DNA of 23,164 nucleotides, taken from assembly GCA_963922495.1 (NCBI GenBank), contig CAWUIH010000023.1, positions 1-23,164 on the forward strand. Direction: 5' to 3'. This DNA is from CAWUIH01 sp963922495. Lineage in GTDB: Bacteria; Pseudomonadota; Gammaproteobacteria; Coxiellales; Coxiellaceae. A model generated the notes under the pieces. That model searched no databases. It saw only the letters and a program-made list of their open reading frames with translations, and was not told where the DNA came from. The position numbers and the translations under genes were made by a program. Numbering within the stretch: the first letter of the stretch is position 1; each line of letters starts with the position of its first letter. Shown piece after piece: positions 1 to 7,478 of this stretch.

Positions 1-1
1 C

Positions 2-1045
2 GCACTCGCCGTATGGTTAGAACATATTGGCGAAGCGCAGGTGGAAATTTCAGATCAAGCATTTAACTCGTTGCAGCTTGCCCTTCCGCGCGCTTTGGAG
101 CAGGTTTTAGTGAAGTTAAGTGGTAATACTTCTATTATGACTTTGCCAGTCATTCAAAATGCTTTGCCTTATGTGAATAGTCTCATAAAAAATTACAGCT
201 ATGAACGAATATCTGATGATCGGGGCGAAAAACATCTATCTTTGCACGTTGTGTTTGATGAGACCTCTTTGAAGGGGTTATTGCGTCGTGCGCATCAGGC
301 TATTTGGAGTAGTGAGCGGCCTGTGGTTCTCGTATGGTTGTCGTTGCCAAAAAATGCTCATCACAACGTGATTGCAAGCAGTGCGAGAGGTGCTGTTGTC
401 AACGCTGTTAATCATGTAAGTCAATCACGTGGACTGCCCGTCATTCTCCCGCAGATGGATGGTAAAGACCAATCATTTGCAGCGCATATTTCCGGAACGC
501 TGCCTGATAGTAAACAGCAGAAATTAATCGCAGAAAAATACAGTGTGAAATACTTATTGGCAGGTACCGTTTATAACGGAGCAGGGGGTGGCTATCAAGC
601 TGAATGGCAAATTTATTTGAATGGTGTGCCTTATGAGTGGCAATCAACAGGGACAGAGGTCAACCAAGTGGTTTTTAACGGTATTGATCGTGCAGCAGAC
701 ATGATGGCAAATAGTTTGGCCATGTTGGATGAAAAAAAGTTGCAACGTACTGTGACCCTTCAAGTTTATGGTGTAAATAATTTAAAAGATTATGTCCATG
801 TGATTTCGACATTGAAAGATTTGCCATTAGTATCCACCGTAACTGTTAAAAGTTTGAGTGTAAATACATTGTTACTACGGGTTGAAACTAACGCAGATGT
901 CAAAGCACTAATCGGTTCTTTAGCAAAAATTTCCCATTTTATTTCCGAGGGCGCACCTGCAGAAGCGGGTCCCAATCCGGCTAACCTGTTTTATCGCTGG
1001 AAGGCGGCTGGAATAATAAAAACTATTACAGAAAAAGTAACATGA
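2..1045 (+). CDS. DUF2066 domain-containing protein, 5'-truncated by window edge
   Basis: The reading frame is open back to base 2, so the gene very probably starts before the window. The GTG at 41 has no Shine-Dalgarno and lies inside the conserved N-terminal part of the family (EAQVEISDQ followed by ALEQVLVKLSGN). The visible 347 codons cover most of a DUF2066 protein. The family's biochemical role is unknown to me; members usually carry a signal peptide, which here would lie upstream of the window. The stop codon overlaps the hda start as ATGA, so the two genes are probably translationally coupled. DUF2066 next to hda, usually downstream of purM/purN, is a common gammaproteobacterial arrangement (established knowledge, recalled). 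Family call fairly confident; function unknown. Confidence 0.8.
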   Translation, partial: ALAVWLEHIGEAQVEISDQAFNSLQLALPRALEQVLVKLSGNTSIMTLPVIQNALPYVNSLIKNYSYERISDDRGEKHLSLHVVFDETSLKGLLRRAHQAIWSSERPVVLVWLSLPKNAHHNVIASSARGAVVNAVNHVSQSRGLPVILPQMDGKDQSFAAHISGTLPDSKQQKLIAEKYSVKYLLAGTVYNGAGGGYQAEWQIYLNGVPYEWQSTGTEVNQVVFNGIDRAADMMANSLAMLDEKKLQRTVTLQVYGVNNLKDYVHVISTLKDLPLVSTVTVKSLSVNTLLLRVETNADVKALIGSLAKISHFISEGAPAEAGPNPANLFYRWKAAGIIKTITEKVT

Positions 1046-1743
1046 TTTCTCAGCTTGCGTTTGAATTGACTCCCTTTGCGGATCGAACTTTCTCTAATTT
1101 CATATCTGGTGAAAATCAAGCGCTGCTGGTTGCGCTTAAGCGGTTAATTGCTGGTCAAGGTGAGCGATTTATTTATTGTTGCGGTTCACACGGGGTGGGT
1201 CGCACTCATTTGCTTCAAGCGTGCTGTCACGCACTTCATGATGAGCCTGTTATGTATTTACCTGCTGCAGCACCTGGGATTGTCTCAGATATGCTGCAGG
1301 GTCTGGAATATATGCATTTGGTTTGTATTGATGATATCGATTGTGTAATGGGTGATAGTGAATGGGAGGAAGCCTTATTTCATTTTTATAATCGTGCTAT
1401 CGATTCAGGTATTCGGTTAGTGGTTGCTGCAACAAAATCACCAACACAGCTCGACTGTCTCTTGCCTGACTTAAGATCGCGCTTAGCATGGGGGCCAGTG
1501 TTTAATGTCACTGAGTTAAATGATGAAGACAAAATCAAAGCGCTGCAGTTGCGTGCGCTTGAGCGGGGTTTTGAAATCAGCAAGGAAGTAGGGGATTTTT
1601 TGCTTAGATATTGCCCGCGCGACATGTTGGCACTTTTCAAATTACTCGATCAACTAGATCAAGCCTCTTTGGCAGAACAACGCAAATTAACGATACCTTT
1701 CGTCAAGTCGATAATTATCCAGTCAGAAGATACTGTTTGTTGA
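1042..1743 (+). CDS. hda: DnaA regulatory inactivator Hda
   Basis: A 233-residue DnaA-like AAA+ protein without the DnaA DNA-binding domain, the usual size for Hda. Hda bound to the DNA-loaded sliding clamp stimulates ATP hydrolysis by DnaA and so prevents re-initiation of replication (family knowledge). The extreme N-terminus QLAFEL fits the clamp-binding motif. The Walker A is GSHGVGRT at residues 48-55, with Arg in place of the usual Lys, as is typical of Hda. Walker B is LVCIDDID, sensor I lies in RLVVAATKSP, and DLRSRLAWGPVF carries the arginine-finger region. The C-terminus LTIPFVKSII is typical. The start overlaps the previous stop by 4 bases. It converges on dapB, with 54 bp between the two stops and no clear terminator there. 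Confidence 0.95.
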   Translation: MISQLAFELTPFADRTFSNFISGENQALLVALKRLIAGQGERFIYCCGSHGVGRTHLLQACCHALHDEPVMYLPAAAPGIVSDMLQGLEYMHLVCIDDIDCVMGDSEWEEALFHFYNRAIDSGIRLVVAATKSPTQLDCLLPDLRSRLAWGPVFNVTELNDEDKIKALQLRALERGFEISKEVGDFLLRYCPRDMLALFKLLDQLDQASLAEQRKLTIPFVKSIIIQSEDTVC

Positions 1744-1797
1744 GTATAGGTGTAGCTGTAGCTGTATTATGACTTGAACAGTCGATTGTTTCATTTA

Positions 1798-2520
1798 TCA
1801 TAAAATGTGTTCCATGCCATAAATAAGTTGCTTTAATTGCATCACTTGGCGACAGCAAAGTAAAACGCCAGGCATGCAGCACTGACGATCCGTTCCATCG
1901 TGTCGAATACTCAGTGATTCACCATCTGCGGCGAATATAACGTGTTGTTGCGAAAATAACCCGGGTAGCCTGACTGAATGAATGGCTATGCCATGAGTAT
2001 GGTCCCCTCTAGCTACTATGGTATCGTTGACTGCTCTTGCTTTATGGTGTTTGGATGCTGTGATCATTTGTGCTGTTTTAATCGCAGTTCCCGAGGGTGC
2101 GTCTAGTTTTTGTGTATGATGCATTTCAATAATTTCTACATTATCGAAATAATGTGCAGCTTCTGCAGCGAATTTCATCATCAGAACAGCACCAAGGGAA
2201 AAATTTGGCGCGATGATACCTCCCAAGTGTTTTTGAGAGCATAATTGTTGAAGTTGCGTGATTTGAGAATTTTCAAGGCCCGAAGTACCGATGACTGGCC
2301 TCGCATTATTGTTAATAATAACTTCAGTATTATGAAATACACTATCAGGGGTTGTAAAATCGACCACAACGTCAGCTCGATATTGCTGAATGGCTGCAGC
2401 TAAATCGTCTTGACGATTGACACCCGCAATTAATTCTAAGTCAGTTGCAGCATCAATCGCTTTTTCAGTGATGCGTCCCATTTTTCCGCGTATTCCGCTG
2501 ATGATAACGCGAATGTTCAT
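1798..2520 (-). CDS. dapB: 4-hydroxy-tetrahydrodipicolinate reductase DapB
   Basis: A 240-residue NAD(P)H-dependent reductase of the diaminopimelate/lysine pathway, supplying peptidoglycan precursor. The start is the ATG at 2520 (MNIRVIISG); a longer frame reaching 2637 would run into sodB and adds no family sequence. Visible motifs are the Rossmann glycine motif GIRGKMGR, VDFTTPDSV, IGTSGL (usually IGTTG), APNFSLGAVLMMK, the catalytic EMHHTQKLDAPSGTA segment and a C-terminal SIRHDGTDR region. It is about 30 residues shorter than the enterobacterial enzyme, matching the short form I recall from Coxiella. It begins 4 bp after the sodB stop and has no convincing Shine-Dalgarno, so it probably depends on read-through and coupling from sodB. 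The C-terminal stretch RQCCMPGVLLCC is unusually Cys-rich. Confidence 0.95.
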   Translation of the reverse strand: MNIRVIISGIRGKMGRITEKAIDAATDLELIAGVNRQDDLAAAIQQYRADVVVDFTTPDSVFHNTEVIINNNARPVIGTSGLENSQITQLQQLCSQKHLGGIIAPNFSLGAVLMMKFAAEAAHYFDNVEIIEMHHTQKLDAPSGTAIKTAQMITASKHHKARAVNDTIVARGDHTHGIAIHSVRLPGLFSQQHVIFAADGESLSIRHDGTDRQCCMPGVLLCCRQVMQLKQLIYGMEHIL

Positions 2521-2524
2521 GCCA

Positions 2525-3106
2525 TTAACCGTTGAAGTTACTATCGACAAAGTCCCAGTTGATGAGTTCCCAAAAGTTATTGACATATTTGGGTCGATCA
2601 TTTCGAGTGTCGATATAATAAGCGTGTTCCCAAACATCGCAAACGAGTAGCGGTTTCTTTTGATGAGTCAGTGGGTTGCCGGCATTGGCAGTACTTAAAA
2701 TTTCTAGCTTTCCTTGATTGTCTTTAACCAGCCATGTCCAGCCTGAACCAAAGTGTGTATTTGCTGCGGAAATAAATTCTTCTTTAAAGCGTTCAAGGCT
2801 ATCGAAGGTTTTACTAATTACTTCGGCTAACTCGCCGTTGGGTAAACCACCTCCTTTTGGACTCATACATTGCCAATAAAAAGTATGGTTCCATATTTGA
2901 GCCGCATTATTAAAAATTCCTCCGGTTGCTGTCATAATGATATCTTCTAGACTTTTTTCAGCCATTGCAGTGCCTTCAACCAAAATGTTAAGTTTATTAA
3001 CATAGCCTTGATGGTGTTTACCGTAATGGTAATCGAGAGTTTCTTTGGAGATATGTGGTTCAAGTGCGTCTCTTGCGTAAGGTAGCGGGGGTAATTCAAA
3101 AGGCAT
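2525..3106 (-). CDS. sodB: Superoxide dismutase [Fe] SodB
   Basis: A 193-residue cytosolic Fe/Mn-type superoxide dismutase. The four metal ligands fall at the E. coli SodB positions: His27 (DYHYGKHH), His74 (WNHTFYW), Asp157 and His161 (CDVWEHAYYID). A Gln at residue 70 in NNAAQIWNHTFYW is the arrangement typical of the iron form rather than manganese. The ATG at 3106 is preceded by a CGGAG Shine-Dalgarno. It is the first gene of a two-gene unit with dapB and is divergent from a peroxiredoxin gene, so two steps of oxidant removal (superoxide to peroxide, then peroxide reduction) share one intergenic region. That region holds a palindromic site that could be a common operator. Confidence 0.97.
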   Translation of the reverse strand: MPFELPPLPYARDALEPHISKETLDYHYGKHHQGYVNKLNILVEGTAMAEKSLEDIIMTATGGIFNNAAQIWNHTFYWQCMSPKGGGLPNGELAEVISKTFDSLERFKEEFISAANTHFGSGWTWLVKDNQGKLEILSTANAGNPLTHQKKPLLVCDVWEHAYYIDTRNDRPKYVNNFWELINWDFVDSNFNG

Positions 3107-3135
3107 ATTAGTGCTCCGTAATTAATTACTTGAAC

Positions 3136-3170
3136 CTAGAACCATACCGTATTATGGTAGCAATTTCTAG
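3136..3170. promoter_or_regulatory. Nested palindrome between divergent sodB and peroxiredoxin genes
   Basis: The core 3141-3158 is ACCATA-CCGTAT-TATGGT, with perfect 6-bp arms. It is framed by CTAGAA (3136-3141) and TTCTAG (3165-3170), also inverted. It sits roughly midway between the two divergent start codons, where a shared regulator could bind. I do not recognise it as an OxyR, SoxS or Fur consensus. The outer CTAGAA resembles the ends of the dispersed repeat family seen elsewhere in this window, so a repeat remnant is an alternative. Confidence 0.35.
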
Positions 3171-3233
3171 TTTGGGGGCGATAAGTTTTCAATCCCATTT
3201 CTATTATTATGGATTTGTAAAGTGGAGGTTTTT

Positions 3234-3839
3234 ATGAGTATTTTAGTGGGTCGCGAAGCGCCAGATTTTACTGTACCAGCAAGGTTGGCAGATGGGGAAA
3301 TTGTTGATGATTTTCATTTGGCCAGTAGTATTCAAGGGAAATATGCCCTTATATTCTTTTATCCTTTAGATTTCACATTTGTTTGTCCTTCAGAATTGAT
3401 TGCATTGGATCGTGCAATACAAGAATTCGAAAGCCGTCATGTCAAGGTTATCGCGGTATCTATCGATTCGCAATTTACCCATCATGCTTGGGCAAATACT
3501 CCGATAGAGAGGGGCGGTATTGGCCCGGTCAAGTATGATATGGTAGCCGACGTCGCTCATAATATTTGCCGTAATTATGGTGTTGAGCATCCTGAAGCAG
3601 GTGTTGCGTTAAGAGCTGCATTCATTATCGATAGAAATCGTATAGTGCGCTCTCAAATAGTTAATGATTTACCCATTGGTCGAGAAATCGGAGAAATTCT
3701 ACGGTTGTTCGATGCCCTGCAGTTTACTGATAAACACGGTGAAGTTTGCCCTGCCAACTGGAAAAAGGGACAGAAAGGGATGAAACCAACTCCAGAGGGT
3801 GTGGCTGAATACCTATCTCATAAATCAGAAGACTTATAA
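3234..3839 (+). CDS. 2-Cys peroxiredoxin (AhpC/Prx1 type)
   Basis: A 201-residue typical 2-Cys peroxiredoxin that reduces hydrogen peroxide and organic peroxides in the cytosol. The peroxidatic cysteine is Cys51 in FYPLDFTFVCPSEL, and the resolving cysteine is about Cys172 in GEVCPANW. The C-terminal KGMKPTPEGVAEYL tail is typical of the Prx1/AhpC group. The ATG at 3234 is chosen over an in-frame GTG at 3222, because GGAGG at 3224-3228 is an ideal Shine-Dalgarno for 3234 and would lie inside the longer form. It is a single gene: a strong intrinsic terminator follows 13 bp after the stop. It is divergent from sodB. The electron donor cannot be told from this window; no AhpF or thioredoxin gene is adjacent. 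Confidence 0.93.
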   Translation: MSILVGREAPDFTVPARLADGEIVDDFHLASSIQGKYALIFFYPLDFTFVCPSELIALDRAIQEFESRHVKVIAVSIDSQFTHHAWANTPIERGGIGPVKYDMVADVAHNICRNYGVEHPEAGVALRAAFIIDRNRIVRSQIVNDLPIGREIGEILRLFDALQFTDKHGEVCPANWKKGQKGMKPTPEGVAEYLSHKSEDL

Positions 3840-3852
3840 TTCAATAATTATT

Positions 3853-3886
3853 AAAAAAACGGTGGCAAAAGTCGCCGTTTTTTTTT
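3853..3886 (+). terminator. Intrinsic terminator after peroxiredoxin gene
   Basis: The stem ACGGTGGC / GTCGCCGT (8 bp with two G-U pairs) with loop AAAA is extended by A-tract/T-tract pairing and followed by a long run of T. The upstream A-run would also give it activity on the minus strand. Confidence 0.88.
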
Positions 3887-3891
3887 GACCC

Positions 3892-3900
3892 TGCTATAAT
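3892..3900 (+). promoter_or_regulatory. Extended -10 promoter of the AT-hook protein gene
   Basis: TGC followed by a perfect TATAAT (3895-3900) lies 40 bp before the start codon and just downstream of the preceding terminator. No good -35 hexamer is present at the usual distance, which suits an extended -10 promoter. A GGAGGAG Shine-Dalgarno follows at about 3931. Confidence 0.55.
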
Positions 3901-3940
3901 CGCTCATCCTAAATTCAAATATATAAACCGGAGGAGTCTT

Positions 3941-4387
3941 ATGCCAAGACCAAAAAACTATGAAAAGCAAATAGATACATTAAATAAAAAACTTGAAACC
4001 TACAAAAAGCAAACACAAAAGAAAATAGCTGATCTTGAAGCAAAACGAGTTCGCGAGGTTGAAGAAGCTGCGCGTGTAGGTTACGAGCTTGGGCAGACTG
4101 AAATTCAAAAATTACAGCTTAAAAGAGAGAAATTTATTGCAGATGCGTTGAAAAAATTTGATAAACAGCATGCAAAAACCAAAAAACCATCCGCAAAAGT
4201 TGGTAAGGCGAAGGTTGGTGCCAAAAGACGTGGCCGTCCACCGAAATCACAGGCGACGGTTGTTAAGAAGCTAAAGAAAACTACAAAACCAGGTGCAAAA
4301 CGTCGTGGCCGTCCGCCAAAATCTGCTAAGGTTTCAGTTCAGGCCTCTAAGAATGACTTATTAAACGAGTCGATTGAAACAGTATAG
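3941..4387 (+). CDS. Coiled-coil protein with two AT-hook motifs, probable nucleoid protein
   Basis: A highly basic 148-residue protein. Residues 5-80 are a charged Lys/Glu/Gln-rich segment that looks like a coiled coil. Residues 81-130 are a Lys/Ala/Pro tail containing two identical hooks, GAKRRGRPPKS at 93-103 and 118-128. The (R/K)RGRPPK core is the classic AT-hook that binds the minor groove of AT-rich DNA (established for HMGA-type proteins). The two hooks are 25 residues apart and come from a 75-bp-period tandem duplication with synonymous differences. Good GGAGGAG Shine-Dalgarno, own promoter-like site and own terminator make it a single-gene unit. Binding AT-rich DNA through a coiled-coil dimer is inference. 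AlgP-like or histone-like regulators with similar tails are the nearest relatives I can name. I know no specific gene name. Confidence 0.85.
   Translation: MPRPKNYEKQIDTLNKKLETYKKQTQKKIADLEAKRVREVEEAARVGYELGQTEIQKLQLKREKFIADALKKFDKQHAKTKKPSAKVGKAKVGAKRRGRPPKSQATVVKKLKKTTKPGAKRRGRPPKSAKVSVQASKNDLLNESIETV
4217..4324 (+). repeat. Tandem duplication encoding the two AT-hooks
   Basis: Codons for GAKRRGRPPKS occur at 4217-4249 and again at 4292-4324, a 75-bp period. The protein copies are identical while the DNA differs at third positions, which fits an old duplication held by selection on the protein. The sequence between the hooks is Lys-rich but not itself repeated. Confidence 0.7.
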
Positions 4388-4411
4388 ATGGATTGTTACC
4401 GAAATTCTGTT

Positions 4412-4442
4412 ATGCCGCAACATTAACTGCGGCATTTTTTTT
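4412..4442 (+). terminator. Intrinsic terminator after the AT-hook gene
   Basis: Perfect 8-bp stem ATGCCGCA (4412-4419) / TGCGGCAT (4428-4435) with an 8-base loop, followed directly by eight T residues. Confidence 0.92.
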
Positions 4443-4460
4443 GCAAAAAAAATGATTCGT

Positions 4461-4546
4461 ATTATTCTAGAAAAAGTAGTTGAGGGCGGTCTAAATCAAG
4501 ATGGTACGCCAGAAATCGTGGCCCAATTGCTTTTCCCGAGATTATA
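4461..4546. repeat. Dispersed palindromic repeat, short copy (A)
   Basis: An 86-bp unit with imperfect inverted ends: ATTATTCTAGAAAAAG on the left and, read on the other strand, ATAATCTCGGGAAAAG on the right. Its 27-bp core at 4494-4520 (containing GCCAGAAATCGTG) matches 25 of 27 positions with the copy at 11821-11847, and its left arm CTAGAAAAA..AGTTGAG matches the left arm of that copy. It lies in the 190-bp gap between the convergent AT-hook gene and rnt. No coding potential is seen. Confidence 0.75.
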
Positions 4547-4577
4547 GTCATTGTAGATGAAAAAATAATTACAGGCG

Positions 4578-5189
4578 TTATTCTGATTTTTTGTGAATTT
4601 CATTACTTATGTAGCAAAATAACTCAGCAGTTTGTTTCGCATCATACAGTGCTGAGTGTGCCTCTTTTTTATTAAATGGGATATTGGCCTCACGCAACGC
4701 TTTGGCTAGAATCGTTTTCCCTAAAAATACTCCTGATAGTGTTGCAGTGTCAAAACAGGTAAATGCATGAAATGGGCTATCTTTAATTTTACAGCGTTTC
4801 ATGGCAGCTCGTATAAAGCTTAAGTCAAAATGTGCATTATGACCAACCAGTACCGCGCGACGACAGCTATTTTCGACTAATCCTTTTTCGGCAAAACGAA
4901 ATAATTCTTCCAATGCTTTTTTCTCATCAATGGCAAATCGAAAAGGATGGTAAGGATCAATGCGATTGATTTCAAGCGCGACGGGGTCGATATTTGCGCC
5001 TTCAAACGGTACCACGTGTGTTGAAAATACTTCACCGCAAACGAGTCCAATGGATTCGTCGGAATTAATCATCACTGCTGCGATTTCAAGTAATGCATCT
5101 TTCGGCGGATTTACGCCGCCGGTCTCAACGTCAATAACGATCGGCAAATAGCCGCTAAAGCGATTTTTTAATTTTTTAGTGGTATTCAT
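4578..5189 (-). CDS. rnt: Ribonuclease T
   Basis: A 203-residue DEDDh-family 3'-5' exoribonuclease that trims the 3' ends of tRNA and other stable RNAs (end turnover of tRNA-CCA, 5S and 23S rRNA maturation in E. coli). The catalytic residues are visible: Asp20 and Glu22 in VIDVETGG, Asp122 in GHNAHFDLSF, and His178 and Asp183 in HSALYDAKQTAELF. Length and order match the family. The start overlaps the pyrC stop by 14 bp, so expression is probably coupled to pyrC. The closely related DNA polymerase III epsilon and Orn families are less likely, because NAHFDLSFI and the HSALYDAKQTAELF pattern are those of RNase T. Confidence 0.94.
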   Translation of the reverse strand: MNTTKKLKNRFSGYLPIVIDVETGGVNPPKDALLEIAAVMINSDESIGLVCGEVFSTHVVPFEGANIDPVALEINRIDPYHPFRFAIDEKKALEELFRFAEKGLVENSCRRAVLVGHNAHFDLSFIRAAMKRCKIKDSPFHAFTCFDTATLSGVFLGKTILAKALREANIPFNKKEAHSALYDAKQTAELFCYISNEIHKKSE

Positions 5190-6222
5190 TTGTTGCCTGC
5201 CACTTTAATGTTGATCCCGCCATAAATGGAATAACCTGTGTATCTCCAAAATTCATTGATTTTGGAATTTTCCAAGGTATTTTACGCAATGTAATTGTGT
5301 TTTTGTTCGGTTGAAATCCATAAAATTTTGCACCAAATTTGCTGCTGAAAGCTTCTAATCTATCAAGATTATTGTCTTTCTCGAATATTTCCGCAAGTAA
5401 TTCCATGGCGACAGGCATATTATAAATTCCTGCTGCACAACAACTACTTTGTTTGCTTGAGATACTGTGTGGTGCGCTGTCGGTTCCCAAAAAGAATTTG
5501 GCATTGCCGCTGGTGGCAGCATGCAGTAGGGCAGTTCTATCTCGTTCTGTTTTTAGTATCGGCAAACAATAATAATGGGGACGTAATCCACCACTTAATA
5601 GTTGTTGTCGTGTTAGGTGTAAGTGATGTGGCGTAATCGTGGCTGCAACACGGTCACTTGCTTCAGTGACAAAATCTACTCCAGTTTTTGAGGAGACGTG
5701 TTCGAGAACAATGCGCAACGATGGGAAGTTTTTGACTAGTTTTGAGAGCTGTTTTTCAATAAACACTGCTTCACGATCAAAAATATCCACACTTGGTTCA
5801 ATACTCTCACCATGAATCAGCAAAGGGAAATCTACTTTTTGCATCGTTTCAAGAATTGGGTAAATTTTCTGAAGGTCAGCAATACCGTCTGCAGAGTGTG
5901 TGGTTGCACCTGCAGGATATAGCTTTACGGCGTGAATGAATTCAGTAGTTTTTGCAGCCAGTATTTCTTGAGGAGCCATCTTTTCGGTCAAGTATAGCGT
6001 CATTAATGGCCGTAATGTTTTATTTTTCGGTATATATCTGCAAATTTTCTCGAAATAAGCAGCTGCAGCTTTGACAGTTGTTACAGGCGGTTTAAGATTG
6101 GGCATAACGATAATACGTGAAAATAAACGCGCTGCATCGAATACTGTGCGTGCTAGGTAGGGTTCATCGCGTAAATGGCAATGCCAATCATCGGGCTGTT
6201 TGATAATCAGTGTGTTCGTCAT
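5176..6222 (-). CDS. pyrC: Dihydroorotase PyrC (class II type)
   Basis: A 348-residue zinc enzyme that interconverts carbamoyl aspartate and dihydroorotate, the third step of pyrimidine synthesis. All metal-site residues can be placed: His14 and His16 (DDWHCHLRD), Lys100, the carboxylated bridging lysine (AVKLYPAGATTHS), His137 (LLIHGE), His175 (VLEHVSS) and catalytic Asp248 (LGTDSAPH). Length matches the E. coli-type monofunctional enzyme. It is first in a two-gene unit with rnt and overlaps it by 14 bp. About 210 bp separate its start from DUF1841. That gap must hold its promoter, but I cannot pick a convincing -35/-10 pair there. Confidence 0.96.
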   Translation of the reverse strand: MTNTLIIKQPDDWHCHLRDEPYLARTVFDAARLFSRIIVMPNLKPPVTTVKAAAAYFEKICRYIPKNKTLRPLMTLYLTEKMAPQEILAAKTTEFIHAVKLYPAGATTHSADGIADLQKIYPILETMQKVDFPLLIHGESIEPSVDIFDREAVFIEKQLSKLVKNFPSLRIVLEHVSSKTGVDFVTEASDRVAATITPHHLHLTRQQLLSGGLRPHYYCLPILKTERDRTALLHAATSGNAKFFLGTDSAPHSISSKQSSCCAAGIYNMPVAMELLAEIFEKDNNLDRLEAFSSKFGAKFYGFQPNKNTITLRKIPWKIPKSMNFGDTQVIPFMAGSTLKWQATNEYH

Positions 6223-6433
6223 TATTTATCGTTCTCAACTCAGTGTAAGCGAGGATTTATCGGTTTTCATCTTTTCAAGATAAAAATTCGGATTGGATGT
6301 TCAAAAATAATCAAAATTGCGTCACGATTATTTTATATCCACTTAAATTTTAAAACATTTTTATTCCAATTATGCATTGTGTTGTTTGTAGAAAAAAATC
6401 TTTACTAGACCCTAGCATCGTTTGTTAGCATTG

Positions 6434-6841
6434 TCATACTTTAATTTTTTCCAGTAATGTCATTAAATCGATAGCTGTGACATTTTGCTGCTGTGTTTCC
6501 CAGATATACTGCGCTAAGCATTCCATCATGCGATGCTCAACCTCGTGTTGATCGCCGATGGATCCTAATAATTGTTGGTAAATTTTTTGGATGCCGTTCG
6601 GCGAATTAGTTTGTATTTGATCACGGATTGCTAAATGGAGTCCCATATGTAGAAAAGGGTTCTGAGTGGTATTAAAATCACGTTCTTCGGTGTGTGTATC
6701 TTCAATCAAATGATGATATTCAGGGTGCCTACTAATAATGGAAACAATTTGTTGCTCAAGGCTACTAAGTGTTTCGTTGTTGTGATATTTTTTCCATGAA
6801 TTGATGTATTGTGAACGGATGTCTTGACGGCTATTCCACAT
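6434..6841 (-). CDS. DUF1841 family protein
   Basis: A 135-residue soluble protein of the DUF1841 family; no biochemical function is known to me. The start is set at 6841 (MWNSRQDIRSQYINSW), because members start in this way and a GGAG Shine-Dalgarno lies 9 bases before it; a longer frame to 6880 adds no family sequence. Recognisable segments are LSSLEQQIVSIISRHPEYH and NPFLHMGLHLAIRDQI, the latter with conserved HMGLH. The start overlaps the nth stop by 11 bp, so it is the last gene of the metG-rnfB-nth unit. After its stop, the minus strand has only a weak short stem before a T-run near 6395, so termination is uncertain. Confidence 0.85.
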   Translation of the reverse strand: MWNSRQDIRSQYINSWKKYHNNETLSSLEQQIVSIISRHPEYHHLIEDTHTEERDFNTTQNPFLHMGLHLAIRDQIQTNSPNGIQKIYQQLLGSIGDQHEVEHRMMECLAQYIWETQQQNVTAIDLMTLLEKIKV

Positions 6842-7478
6842 GTTGGTTCTCCGTTTTATATTCATATTCACATAAATCATGAATCAAGCAAGAGGAGCAT
6901 TTAGGTTGACGAGCTGTGCATACATAGCGTCCATGTAAAATCAACCAATGATGGGCGCTGTATAGGTAGCGTTCTGGAATCGCTTTTAATAACTGGTGCT
7001 CTACAGCCAGTGGTGTTTTTCCAATCGCTAATCCAATGCGATTGGAAACTCTAAAAATATGCGTATCCACGGCTATGGTATTGGCACCAAATGCTGTGTT
7101 TAACACTACATTGGCTGTTTTGCGTCCTACACCTGGGAGCCCTTCTAGTGCTTCGCGCGTTTGTGGTACTTGGCTGTCATAGCTCGTAATTAGTATATTG
7201 CAAGTTTTAATAATATTTTTAGCTTTAGAGTTGAATAATCCAATCGATTTAATATATTTTTTTAGCTCTGCTTCACCTAAATCGCTTATCTGTTGTGGCG
7301 TATTGGCAACGGTAAACAATCGTTGTGTGGCTTTATTGACACTGACATCTGTTGCTTGGGCCGACAGTATTACTGCAATTAATAATTCAAAGTCAGATTG
7401 ATATGCTAGTTCTGTTTTGGGGTGTGGATTCTTTTGTTTAAAGCGTGCAAAAATTTCTGCACGTTTCTTTTTATCCAT
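6831..7478 (-). CDS. nth: Endonuclease III (DNA glycosylase/AP lyase)
   Basis: A 215-residue base-excision repair enzyme removing oxidised pyrimidines and cleaving the resulting abasic site. The helix-hairpin-helix is LPGVGRKTANVVL with catalytic Lys120, and catalytic Asp138 lies in VDTHIFR. The [4Fe-4S] cluster ligands are Cys187, Cys194, Cys197 and Cys203 (C-x6-C-x2-C-x5-C). All these numbers equal those of the E. coli enzyme. The start lies within the end of rnfB (8-bp overlap) and the stop overlaps DUF1841. Position directly after rnfB recalls the rnf/rsx operon, which ends with nth in many gammaproteobacteria. Confidence 0.97.
   Translation of the reverse strand: MDKKKRAEIFARFKQKNPHPKTELAYQSDFELLIAVILSAQATDVSVNKATQRLFTVANTPQQISDLGEAELKKYIKSIGLFNSKAKNIIKTCNILITSYDSQVPQTREALEGLPGVGRKTANVVLNTAFGANTIAVDTHIFRVSNRIGLAIGKTPLAVEHQLLKAIPERYLYSAHHWLILHGRYVCTARQPKCSSCLIHDLCEYEYKTENQHVE

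Noticed and set aside
1744..1797. Bidirectional terminator between hda and dapB
   Set aside because: Only a short GTAGCTGTAGCTGTA direct repeat and weak symmetry; no stem with T-run on either strand.
2521..2637. 39-residue N-terminal extension of dapB
   Set aside because: It would read inside sodB; the family N-terminus starts at the ATG at 2520.
2417..2650. Plus-strand open frame across the dapB/sodB junction (77 codons)
   Set aside because: Antisense to two confidently identified genes, no family resemblance and no Shine-Dalgarno.
6175..6408. Plus-strand frame opposite the pyrC start (77 codons)
   Set aside because: Overlaps the pyrC N-terminus antisense, low-complexity hydrophobic/Lys-rich translation, no Shine-Dalgarno.
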